Assembly (NCBI GenBank): GCA_030581615.1
Contig: JAKTTT010000001.1
Location: forward strand, 806,001-870,000
From: Alloascoidea africana
Lineage: Eukaryota; Ascomycota; Alloascoideomycetes; Alloascoideales; Alloascoideaceae
Direction: 5' to 3'
DNA: 64,000 nt
Shown here: positions 53,601 through 62,590 of the stretch, piece after piece
Layout of the letters: each line of letters begins with the position of its first letter
Position numbering within the stretch: the stretch's first letter is position 1
The notes under the pieces: generated by a model
Seen by the model: the letters and a program-made list of their open reading frames with translations, nothing else
The model's database searches: none
What the model was told of the DNA's origin: nothing
Position numbers and translations under genes: made by a program

Positions 53601-54939
53601 TGCCTATGGTCCCGGGCTGAACCAGGCTTGTGTTGGTCACGTCTTCTTCCTCCGCTTCCAAAAAGTGTTGGACACGATCCAAAGCTATTTTAGCGTCCAG
53701 GGTCGACGAGATTCCAAGTGGCAACAACATCAAAGGCATCCTTAGAACGTTGAAAAGAGCTAACGAGGAGAAAACTTTGGCAGGATTCAAATCTCTACCA
53801 GATGCATACATGACCAAAAAAGACAACATTGAAGACAATGTTGGTAATGAAAGGACTATAGCATTCAATGTGTTTCTCAGCCCAAGGGCCTTTAGTATTT
53901 GATTTGTTTCTTTCAGACGAAAGTTTGACACCATATTAAGATATGCATCCTCCCACGCATAGTACTTGATCATCTTCATCGAGTTTAGAATCTCCTGCAT
54001 TGACGATACTCGTTTGTCAGTGTAAATATTTGCCTTCTTTCGAATAGTGACAAAATGCTTCGAGGCGAACATTATGCCGACAAGGGTAATCAGTACCAAA
54101 GCCACACCAAGTAAAGCAGCTGGACCCAAATTCACAATTAGAATGACAGTCGCTACTATAATTGCAATGGGAAAAGACCAAACAAAGTGAAAAAACGAGA
54201 GCGCCAGATCTATTCTTGACAGGTCTGTGCCGAGCATTGAAGTAATTTTTCCTGTCGTGAACTCTGTTTTGGCCTTTAGACTAAGTCTGAAAGATTTCTG
54301 GTAGATGGCATTCATCAGTAACCCTCTCACGGAAAACCCAGTGAGCATTGAGTTGTAGAAAAAATGGTTCATGAATAAACTTGTGAAAAAGAGCATCAAT
54401 GTGACTCCAAAAGACAACCCGATGCCTCGTCGGATATGGGTCTTCTCCATGATGAACTCAAGGATCGCCTTGGAAATTAAAGGATTTGTACATGTGAGCA
54501 CATCGGCCAGTACTTTGTACGTGCCTGCTAGCCAGTATCTCCTCTTGAAACAATCATTTATTGCAAAAATAACGGCATGCGGTGGATATTTCAACTTTTT
54601 AATTTCGTCTTCTGAGAGAGTACCTTTGTCCCGCATCTGTTCACGATACTGCATCTGTCGAAGTTGAAGGCTCTCCTCAAACCTCTTTGTCATGTCCTCT
54701 ACTGTGTACTCTCCTTCTAGTTTCCAGAGATCTTCATTTTGTATAGTTCTGAGAAACCCCACCTTCATCATTGGATCTAGCCAAGACAGAAATACCTTTG
54801 ATAAGAAAGACGCCGAAGGTTGGGGAAACGGTTTCTGTTCGCTGGGAACAGGAGGTACTTCTTTGCCTGTCAGTAGCGTTAGCGGGTTCATCCAATGTTT
54901 GGATTTTGTCCCTATTGGCTGTATATCTATTTCAGCCAT
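50608..54939 (-). CDS. YOR1: ABCC-type multidrug ABC transporter (Yor1-like)
   Basis: A full-length plasma-membrane ABC exporter of 1443 aa (S. cerevisiae Yor1 is 1477). Yor1 extrudes oligomycin and other organic anions. After a ~100-residue N-terminus with PFPQPSASFLSKVFLSWLDPMMKVGF (the Yor1/MRP start) come TMD1, then NBD1 with Walker A GMIGSGKSS (about 595), signature LSGGQKARINLAR and Walker B DIVLLDDVLSAVD. There the catalytic Glu is Asp, which is normal for ABCC NBD1. A charged linker, TMD2, and NBD2 follow, with Walker A GRTGAGKSS (about 1212), FSLGERQLLALAR and ILILDEATSSVD with catalytic Glu. Acidic insertions sit before NBD1 (about 455-565) and after it (SSEESDEGEDYEIEEADGG). The MRP-type N-terminal TMD0 is absent, as in Yor1. 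The 5' flank is long and gene-free; I could not find a perfect Pdr1/Pdr3 site (TCCGYGGA). Confidence 0.92.
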   Translation of the reverse strand: MAEIDIQPIGTKSKHWMNPLTLLTGKEVPPVPSEQKPFPQPSASFLSKVFLSWLDPMMKVGFLRTIQNEDLWKLEGEYTVEDMTKRFEESLQLRQMQYREQMRDKGTLSEDEIKKLKYPPHAVIFAINDCFKRRYWLAGTYKVLADVLTCTNPLISKAILEFIMEKTHIRRGIGLSFGVTLMLFFTSLFMNHFFYNSMLTGFSVRGLLMNAIYQKSFRLSLKAKTEFTTGKITSMLGTDLSRIDLALSFFHFVWSFPIAIIVATVILIVNLGPAALLGVALVLITLVGIMFASKHFVTIRKKANIYTDKRVSSMQEILNSMKMIKYYAWEDAYLNMVSNFRLKETNQILKALGLRNTLNAIVLSLPTLSSMLSFLVMYASGRDLNPAKVFSSLALFNVLRMPLMLLPLGISSTLDAKIALDRVQHFLEAEEEDVTNTSLVQPGTIGNLSIKIENAEFRWEKPAVENEEKEDDVDNEKATYSLSEDGEEGESVRGSARLQKNQVFDEEKGIQQDEIGNYHRKKQSIEFETVHKNASRTSSSQGNDSDDHTEPLDKQSTWDNKDNEDVPLFYAMLANVNLEIKKGEFVVVTGMIGSGKSSLLSAIDGIMKKTSGTLQIDGSTVFCSYPWVQNTTVKENITFGLPFDEEKYRKVIEVCCLQPDLEILPAGDSTEIGERGITLSGGQKARINLARSVYSDRDIVLLDDVLSAVDAKVGKTIMEKCILGLMDGKTRILATHQLSLIGAADRIIFLSTQNSSVKIGTLEELTATTPEFVQLMDYSKEKKQEESSEESDEGEDYEIEEADGGDLRTLKSRKSLRKAASVRKVDGRIMQEEERNAGGIKAEVYFGYIKLGSGKLGHFSSPLIFFLIVISTFVLLFSSVWLSYWTTDHFKKSNGFYIGIYVMFSILTAILILITFGLISYVANRAGLRLYNKASKNILATPMSFIDTTPLGRILNRFTKDTDTIDNEMTEQLRIFSNSAAFLIGIMILIIIYLPWFAISIPPLAFIVWCVMSFYHSSSREVKRLEALNRSVVYANFSESLSGLNTIKSYQSEDRFMRKNEELINRMNSAYFLTAGNQRWLAIRFDLSASCLVLLVALLCVTGQFSISASDAGVVLTYVIQVASMLSVATRSMTMIENQMNSVERLYYYAHDLPQEAPYTIEATTPPATWGRQGRIEFDHVEMAYREGLPLVLKDVSFSIRSGEKIGICGRTGAGKSSIMTALYRICELQSGTIRIDDVDISTIGLHTLRTKLSIIPQDPVLFQGTIRKNLDPFNVVNDDELWDALRRSWLIDEKSLAAVKEQVPNENAAENSTGLHKFHLDQAVEDGGSNFSLGERQLLALARSLVRNSKILILDEATSSVDYETDHKIQATIIKEFGSCSILCIAHRLKTILNYDRILVLDQGQIAEFDTPLNLFKSQRSIFRDMCNRSNIVESDFTNQKQ

Positions 54940-57900
54940 GATGTAGCCAGTATTTTGTGCAAGTGTGGATGGGGCTGTTTGTGTTGAGAAGCTGCTTGGT
55001 TTAAGTTGAATGTTTCAACCTGCTTATCTAATAACAAATGGAGATGTTAGTCACGGGCAAGATGATGTAAATTAGAGTTCAAAGGTTTTTACCGTGTCTA
55101 AGGTTGAAGAAATACCAATGCCAGTATTTTTCTTGTCACCATTTGTACTGGGCAATGGGATGGTTAAATAGTAAAATTGTAAGCTCAAGATTCCGCAGTG
55201 CTAGGTCTCTAGCTACAAACGGTGTGTTTCTCGGCGCAGATCAAGAATGGATATTTCTCCATGTACGCCAAATCGCCGCAAAGTCCGTCCAGTAGCTGTC
55301 GAGGATTTTCTGATTTCGTGAAGTGAAAACCCCTTGCCGTGGCAGAAAAGCACATGGAGATAGGCGGAGTTACTGCCCCTCGGAGATAGCAGGAGTTTAA
55401 ATTGGGCTGGTTAGTCAGCATCTGGCAACATTGAGTTTCGCCTCCAGGAAACACAAAGTGGCTGGAATTGCAGCCACAAAGATTGCGAAGCTTCTTTGAT
55501 GAAATGCACGGTGACTGGAGTGGTCGGTTTCAACGGGTAGAACCGATGACTATTGGACATCTCACAATAATCAGCCGGCAGACTATGAAGGAGTATACTT
55601 GTACATTTTGTTGGATTGGCTTTCTCCCGCACGGGAGAGACGAGCGGATCGTTGTAAAACGCATTACTAGGCTTTGTAAGAAAACCATAAATTTATTCTG
55701 AAATTTGAAGTGGCAAAAGCGGATATGACAAAGGCATAGACTTGTAAAAGTTAATATTTAGAAAATCAAACCCTAGCATCGAGTACAAACAGCTCTTTAG
55801 TATATCCAACCTTGCTATAACCATTCAAAAAGTCTTTAATGATAGTTCATATCAGAGTTGCTTTGGTGAACACCGTTCAAGGGTTTAACCTAAACTATGT
55901 AGAGGCTCTCTCATGGATAGGAGAGTTCAACGGCTTACCTCTTCCAATTCGTGAAAAGAGTAATCAACTACCATGTTTAACGTCCTCCACAAGGAATCAG
56001 AAGGTGCCCGTATGCTCAAGTTCAGAGGCGGTATGTGGCCAAAAAACCCGGTCAAAAACACGGCACCTGAAAAAGTGATCAATACATATTGTCTATGGCA
56101 CTTATGAGTGAATACACAATACCCCATCCTATTATACATATTAAACTAATAGTAGGTTGCTTTTCCAGAGATGGTTCTCGCCTTGCATAACAGAGAATCG
56201 CTTTGAGAAAGGTGGTAACCGTAAAGTTTCAACGATCTACTACTGAAAATGGTTTTGGTAAACATCCGCACCTTGCATAAAGAAGAAGCCAGAACGGGAA
56301 ATCTTGTTGAGACTACAATAGCATTTTGTTTGTCGACCATACACCTTACTTTTTGCTGGTTTTTTTAAAAATAACATCTGTTGTTTAGTCCGCATGCGGA
56401 ATCAACAAATTTTTGGTTGTGTGCGAGGACTGAAAAGATCAAAAAGCTCGGTTCTTTTGGCGGTTAAAATACAGGATCTGACAGCCCAGTCAATGATTCT
56501 CCTTTCTCTTGAGCCACCGCCACTCCAGATTTCAAGCCAAACATTTACTATTTATCGGTTCACAAGGTATGATGAGTTTAGTTTAGAATATAGCCAAAAT
56601 TATTAAGTGCTGAATGCTATGTGCATCGAGAGGGGATTTTCGAAACGCTGGCTCGATTTTGTGGTAAGTAATAGCATGTGCGGTTGAGTAATGACGGAAT
56701 TTCTAAAATCTTTATTAGTTTCATGTATTGTAGGCTGTCTTTTCTATAGACGAGGATGTCATGGAGGTACGCATTGCTGAATAATTGGCAATCCTAGAGG
56801 AGGTATGATAGAAAGGGCGTAATAATGAAAGCTCTGTTTTTTTGTATACAATTTTTAGAATAGTCTCATTCTGCTTGCAAAAACAATTTTACTTCTTTTC
56901 TTTTTCATTATCTGACGCGATGTTTGGTATCAACCTCTTCAAAAGGTACAATTGTTCAGAGATACTAGGAGAGAATTGATTCTCCGAACTCCATTTTCAG
57001 ATGTTGCCAACAAAGTTCAGTTGCATTTCTATCAAGCTAATTAGAGGAACGTGCTAAAGTTCCAAAAATGACTTCTCATGCCATTTGTTAGTTTTGGTTA
57101 TAGTCCCTTTGCATTGTTGTCATTTTGAAAACCCAAGTTTCTTCTTTTTCACATCTGAACCCAGAAAAGTTTACTCCAAAATGTACTTGTAAATATCTGT
57201 TGTCGTATTACCTTTAATTCTGTAGAAAATTTTATCTCCTTTCCAAAACGTACAGACCCATACCATCACAGAGTTCATGTGGCATTTCGCTGTTTCTTGT
57301 ACCAGTCTTTCGCTCAATCGTTCTCTTGGGCTCTATCACGTCCACTTTTTTGCTATCTGAATTTATTCAATTCATGTTGGCTGCCAAGAAAGTTCGTGAA
57401 GAAGATAACCAACTATCTACTCATTGGACACATGTGACAAATAATAGTTTTTTAGTCATATGGAGTCTTTATCGTAAGATTTTGCAAAAACTAATCTGGC
57501 AATAGATGAGCAGTAGAGCTGATACTTGTAGCTTGGCGATAGCCTTCAGAATTGGGCGTTTTAGCCCTCTTCGAACGGATTTTGTAGGCAGTTGTTTATA
57601 CTCTTTAGTAGAATATTTTCGTGCTTGTTCAGAGTTTCCCGCTATCTAAAACGTGATGGATCGTGTTTCATTGACCCATAGTGGAGTTCTCTAGGTGATA
57701 GTTTAGGTGCCTCCATGTTTTTACTACTCAAGCCTTAATATCATCTTAGAGGTTATCAGATTCTGAAAATGAAATTGTGAATAAAAATGTAGATTAGAGT
57801 TAAGTATTTAGACCAGTCACGAATTCAAGTGAACTCCTCGGAAAAAAACAATATCCTCACGGTGTAAGCACAGTACCCAAAACTTGTAACCCAGCAAAGC

Positions 57901-58764
57901 GTAAATGGATTCTGAAAGTCGTCGTTCCAGCTTCATGAGACGCTATGTAATCTTATCAAATGATTCATTCTTTCCTCCTAAGCATAGGCAACAACAAGTC
58001 TCTGACTCTCCAAAGAGCTTTGACTTTCTTTCTGAAAAATGTTTAAACACAAGAGACCTGTCCAGAAGCCTGAGAGTATGTCAGTCCTGTGAGTGTTCTA
58101 TGTCCTATTTAAATCCTAAGTTCTAAAAAGAAAATGGCAAGTTAATATAAAGTTATAAGTTTTACTATTTGGGATTGTAACTGGGTGCCAAACGAGTAAA
58201 TGCTCGAACAAAATGATGTGCTAAGCCGAACATTACACAGGTTTTAATCGCATCCCAAAGCTAAATACAAACTGATGACACCGACTTGAAGAATGAGTTA
58301 TGATTGGTCTTCGTAAATGGCTGACCAAAAGTGAAGCAGGCTCAAAACCAAGTGCAATACAGTAGATGTGTTAAGAGCTATGGGAAAGTCGGGTTTGATA
58401 GTGAAAAAGCCAAAGGAGGGAAGAACTTCAAGGCTCTCCTCAACTGAACTGCAATTCGCGAAGAGCCTGTTTACATCTCAGAACTCAGCCAACGCTAAGA
58501 AAATGTTTTTGCAAAATGATGAACAAACATGTCTCTATCGAATCGGTCGTAAGAAAATCGAAGCGCCATAGCGTTAAGGATAGCACAAAGCTATAAAGAC
58601 CAAAGTAGAAACAGGCCAATTGTAGAGCCATGTTAACCTTTGCACAATCTTACAAAAGCTTGGGTTTTGGCTATTACGCTTCGGTAGGGGTCAAGTCCTG
58701 TAATACCTAATATGCTAGTCTAATAACACAGAATGTCGTCCCTGTATAGCTTGCTCTTCCAAGA
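54940..58764. other. 3.8-kb gene-poor region upstream of YOR1
   Basis: No convincing gene. Short frames occur on both strands (70-81 codons). A 73-codon ATG frame at 57905 is followed by a donor-like GTATGT at 58076, but no TACTAAC-type branch site with a compatible acceptor was found, so it is not called. The first few hundred bases left of 55500 probably contain the YOR1 promoter. Confidence 0.4.
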
Positions 58765-59310
58765 ATGGCTCATGATCTCAGTTGTAAGGGTTCGGGAAGG
58801 CAAGGGGGAACAGATGGGCTTGTGCGGGACGAGCCCTATACTTTCAAGTCGGCCCCGGCATATGTGCAAAAGGAGAAAAATCGAGCTTTATCCAAGCTGG
58901 ACGAAGGACTTACAGCCTTGGCCGTCAAAGCCGTCCAAAGGATTATTTCGAGTCTGCCGGCTGCTCTTCAACGGTCTGGACAGACAGGAACGCTTGCTTG
59001 GCAGAATATTGTAAGGCTTACAAATATGTTGGTAAGACTGCTGATCCGATGGTTGATACCACTACCGATACCGCTACCAGAACTTCCACTTACATTGCCG
59101 ACTCCTCCTACCTGGCCACAGTATATTTTGGGAATGGCTGAGTATAACGAAACGTGTCCAAGCATCTTGGAAGAGAAAGATATTTACGAGCGTCTCACTG
59201 TGAGTTTGGAGATGGACCCAAAAAACTTTGATGATTGTGGAACTGTTTGAGGAGCGGGAGAAAGCCATTATTGCTAGCATTATGAAGGAGCAAGACCAAA
59301 TCGCATTGTT
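58765..59310 (+). pseudogene. Interrupted coding-like patch, family unknown
   Basis: An ATG frame of 161 codons (58765-59250) starts MAHDLSCKG, then a helical, protein-like section (YTFKSAPAYVQKEKNRALSK; ALAVKAVQRIISSL). At about 58998-59110 a different frame looks more natural (LAEYCKAYKYVGKTADPMVD…). At 59209-59310 a third frame gives a good helical ending (MIVELFEEREKAIIASIMKE…) with a stop at 59310. Base composition is less AT-rich than the surroundings. This frame switching suggests either a decayed host gene with several frameshifts or a spliced gene whose introns I failed to place. No family was recognised. Confidence 0.3.
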
Positions 59311-61013
59311 CTAGTTATTGCATTTCGTTTTATTGATTGCGTTTTAAAAATTGATTTTGTACAAAAAAAAACAACAGAAAATGACATTTCATAGTGAAAT
59401 GGTGCCAAATCTGTTGTTACAGTTCTTTTGGTTTGCCGCAACACAACTCATTTTCAATGGAAAAGATGAAAAGAAAAAGGCTTTAGGGAAAATCCATCCA
59501 GCCATGCATCTCAAAATTACCAGAAGTGGGCCAATATAATTGTCATTCTATCTGCCAAACCAAATCTGAAGCCATGCATTCATGCGTTAATGTATCTTAT
59601 GGGCTGCCATGAGACTACGGACAATCTATTAGTGGTACGGCTAAACAGTGCACCTTGCAGATTTTCAGCCATGTTTGTGATCAATAGAAATGCTATTTGC
59701 GAAATGCTGCATATACTTTTTTGGTGATTGCAAGTACCATTTAGTAAAAGCTTGCTGAAGGTGTTTTACAAAGATCTAATTCAGGCACCCCAATTAGCAG
59801 CTCCACGTCTATATAGGGGGCTAGATTGATAACTGAGTTAGGAATGTCAACATTATGGTTGAAAATAATGGATTAGTTCTGGTTGACTACGCTAAGGTGG
59901 CTGGTGTTAGTGTCGAAATCTTGATGTGGCTAATGTGGTGAAGATAGTTCTGTTACCTTGAAGGTGAGGAGCTTATGGTTTGGTACCGGGGCTTCAGCTT
60001 TCAGAGCGCCCGGTGATCAAACTTAATTATGTAAAAAAACTGACTACATAGCCAAAAACATGATTTTTTAATGCACACGGGACCCATGCGCCTATCGAGA
60101 GCCAAACTAAGACTGTAAAAACAGCCTCGTTTGCCGGGATCAATATTTAACTTGAAGAGTTACTTAAGATACTAAAGTAAATTGTTACAGCATTATAGAG
60201 TGTCATGGGAAAGCTTCAAATTGTATCATTGCCATACTGGTCGGTCTGGACTCTTGTCCAAAATCGTAGAATTGGGTTTGTCGAGCTTGACAAGCAGATC
60301 ATATCTTCAAGTGCAAGCAATTACAAGTAGGACATTTGATCCTTTAAACGATCGATTTTGTACTTGAATTGGTTTATTATCGTTGCACAGGTGCCGCCAG
60401 AAATACCAGTCCTTAGACACCAGCAATTGAATGGTCATGTGCTACTGGCAAAGTAGATGGTGATTGGAGAATTAGAGAAAGTGGACATCCTAATGTCATC
60501 ATCAACTTTCGATCAGTTGGTGTGGATCACCTGTGGGGTACTGAAAGGTTGAACAAATCGAGTTTTTTACCGAAAAACGTGTTTTCATGGCTCCACATAT
60601 CCATATCACTTCTGCCTGAAATAAACAGCTTTAGTATCACGTCAAAAAGATGAAAATGCTTGTTGGCACAGCCTTGGAAAATGGAGAATAATCAATAATG
60701 GAATCATTGCGGGCATATCGGGGACAGGGCGCACCATCTCATCCCATGCATTCAAAGCTTGGAACCGTTAGAAATAAAAGCTTACTTGATCCGCTAAGCC
60801 TTCCGAGCGTAGTTGAAACGGGTCTGAACTGCCACAAGATATCGTTCGTAGACATTGTGTTGCTATGCTTGTAACTCGTAAATTCACGATCATTGGGGAC
60901 ATATATAAATTGGCTTGTGTACGGCTTGCTGAATATATAATTAATTCATCAAAAGCAATAGTAAAGTCTTCACCTTGTTCTTCTAATTGAGCATCAAACT
61001 CCAACTACTCACA
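59311..61013. other. 1.7-kb spacer
   Basis: Nothing gene-like is visible except the promoter of the 61014 gene at its right end. Confidence 0.4.
60902..60908 (+). promoter_or_regulatory. TATA box of PPxY membrane-protein gene
   Basis: TATATAA lies 112 bp before the ATG at 61014; a second AT-rich TATATAA occurs about 30 bp later. Confidence 0.4.
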
Positions 61014-61442
61014 ATGTCTTCCAATTCATTCATTCCGGATACAAAGAACACAGATCCAGAAACAAATCCGCCAGCATATGACGAGGCTTTACCACCCTAT
61101 GCGAGAACTTCAGATGAGCCTCAGGAAGTGAGAAGGGCTGTTTCTTTAACAAGTTTAAATGACTCCATTGAAATCCAAACTTATCGCAATTCTCAAATTC
61201 AGAGCCAACTTACAGAAGAGGAAAGAAGGAAATATGAAGAGGAAAGAAATACGATTCTAGAATCTTCGTTATTAGATACAAACTGTTGTGGTAGAAAACG
61301 AAAAGTTACCGCTGGATATGGCTTCCTTCTTTTTGCATGTCCTACTGCACTTATTGTGGCCCTTATTATTAGAAGGAGGGCACAGAAAAAGAGGGTTAAG
61401 AGAAGGCTCGCGTATTTAGACATGAAGTATGGTCTGATCTAA
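61014..61442 (+). CDS. Small single-pass membrane protein with PPxY motifs
   Basis: 142 aa from the first ATG in frame. The N-terminal cytosolic part holds PPAY at residues 19-22 and an overlapping LPPY at 26-29 (NPPAYDEALPPYA). These are WW-domain ligands of the Nedd4-type ubiquitin ligase Rsp5. A charged helical region (LTEEERRKYEEERNTILE, about 76-93), a CC pair and a basic cluster (CCGRKRK) follow. One hydrophobic segment (about 105-122, GYGFLLFACPTALIVALII) precedes a very basic tail with RRR/KKR. The layout resembles small Rsp5 adaptors or substrates that recruit the ligase to membranes, but no sequence family was recognised, so the role is inference. It is convergent with the orphan gene at 61994. 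Confidence 0.72.
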   Translation: MSSNSFIPDTKNTDPETNPPAYDEALPPYARTSDEPQEVRRAVSLTSLNDSIEIQTYRNSQIQSQLTEEERRKYEEERNTILESSLLDTNCCGRKRKVTAGYGFLLFACPTALIVALIIRRRAQKKRVKRRLAYLDMKYGLI

Positions 61443-61993
61443 AATCCCTCGATAGCTTTCTAAAAATGAGATACATAGGCTGACGTTGCGTATGGTACCA
61501 AAATTTGAGAAATTCTATATTGAGTATTAACTGGTTTGCTTTTGAAAATATGATTCTAAGAAAAAAAAAGGGCAAAAAGATAATGGAGATTACTTGTCAA
61601 TGTTCAGAGCAAAGGTGACTATCCGTCCTAAATGCGATTACAAAAGCACATCTTTAAAAAGAATCGTATAGACCAGACGTGTTCGTACCAAAAAGAAATA
61701 AAAAAGAGAAATAACAGCAAATAGGATTGGTAAAAGAGGTAGCTTAGTGATAATGTACAAGTGACGATTAATGCAAGTTCATAACTTCATAAAGGCAAAC
61801 AAAAAACAAGTCTAATGATAGTAGCCCCCTTTCATAACAAATATGAGGTCTTCGAATGATGATGATAATAATAATGCCAAAACAAAGAGATGATGTGATG
61901 GTTATACTAAATGCATAGTAGATACTAAGCCAAAAAGAAAATGCAGATTAGAGACCCCATTCATCGAGAAGAGTCTGCTCGAAAATTAACTTG
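61443..61993. other. Convergent intergenic region
   Basis: A/T-rich with an A9 run (61560-61569) and a GATGAT/AATAAT-type short repeat near 61855-61877. No gene was seen. Confidence 0.4.
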
Positions 61994-62590
61994 TCAGTCG
62001 TCAAGCTGGGAATTAAGGTCCAGGCCCTTTGCGAGATATCTAGCATCCAACTCAGCAAGCTGTTTATCAAGAGTCTTCCGGTTTGACTTGGTATTGAAGT
62101 ATTTGTCCAGGTAGTATATTGTCGGACTTGCAACACGCATGAACTTATCAAACGGCCGGTCCCGGACGATTCTCGAATGGACTTTGTAGGCACGTCTTAA
62201 AATCTGTTGTTTCTCTTTCCAATAGCATTCCTCCAGGCTCAGTTTCTTATTACCGATGCTGCTGCTATATCCACTGCTACTGCTACTGACCCCATCGGTG
62301 TTTTCAAGTGGACATGACTCGATTGTGTTTGTACTGTCGCTATCGTTGTTTCTGAAGTTATTTCTCTGCTGAGAAATGATAGGGAATGATGAGTGACGCC
62401 TGGGTGCTCTGCTTGGATCAGGGTAGGCTTCTTCAATGTTGTCACTGAAAGGGTCTGTAGTTCGGTCCATCTTAAATTTCAATCCCACTTGCTTATCATG
62501 GTTTTTATCTTTTCTATGGCCCCATCGGCTTTCTAATGAAATATCCGGAGAGCTTTCGTTCCTGGACTTGTCGAGTAACGAAAGTTTCAT
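61994..62590 (-). CDS. Orphan basic protein (198 aa)
   Basis: I do not recognise the family. The first ~110 residues are polar and disordered, with a Ser run (SSSSSGYSSS about 102-111). The C-terminal ~85 residues look folded and helical: LSLEECYWKEKQQILRRAYKVHSR, then a DRPFDKFMRVASPTIYYLDKYF block, ending LAELDARYLAKGLDLNSQ. The conserved-looking aromatic/basic C-terminal block suggests a real domain. The ATG at 62590 is the first in the frame. It has no membrane segment and no signal peptide. Confidence 0.65.
   Translation of the reverse strand: MKLSLLDKSRNESSPDISLESRWGHRKDKNHDKQVGLKFKMDRTTDPFSDNIEEAYPDPSRAPRRHSSFPIISQQRNNFRNNDSDSTNTIESCPLENTDGVSSSSSGYSSSIGNKKLSLEECYWKEKQQILRRAYKVHSRIVRDRPFDKFMRVASPTIYYLDKYFNTKSNRKTLDKQLAELDARYLAKGLDLNSQLDD

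Noticed and set aside
50608-54939. Many plus-strand frames over YOR1
   Set aside because: Antisense shadows of the ABC transporter coding sequence.
57905-58571. Two-exon gene from the 73-codon frame (donor GTATGT at 58076) to the frame at 58368
   Set aside because: The four good introns here all have a CTAAC branch; none is present before the possible acceptors, and the acceptor nearest the second frame gives an immediate stop or wrong phase.
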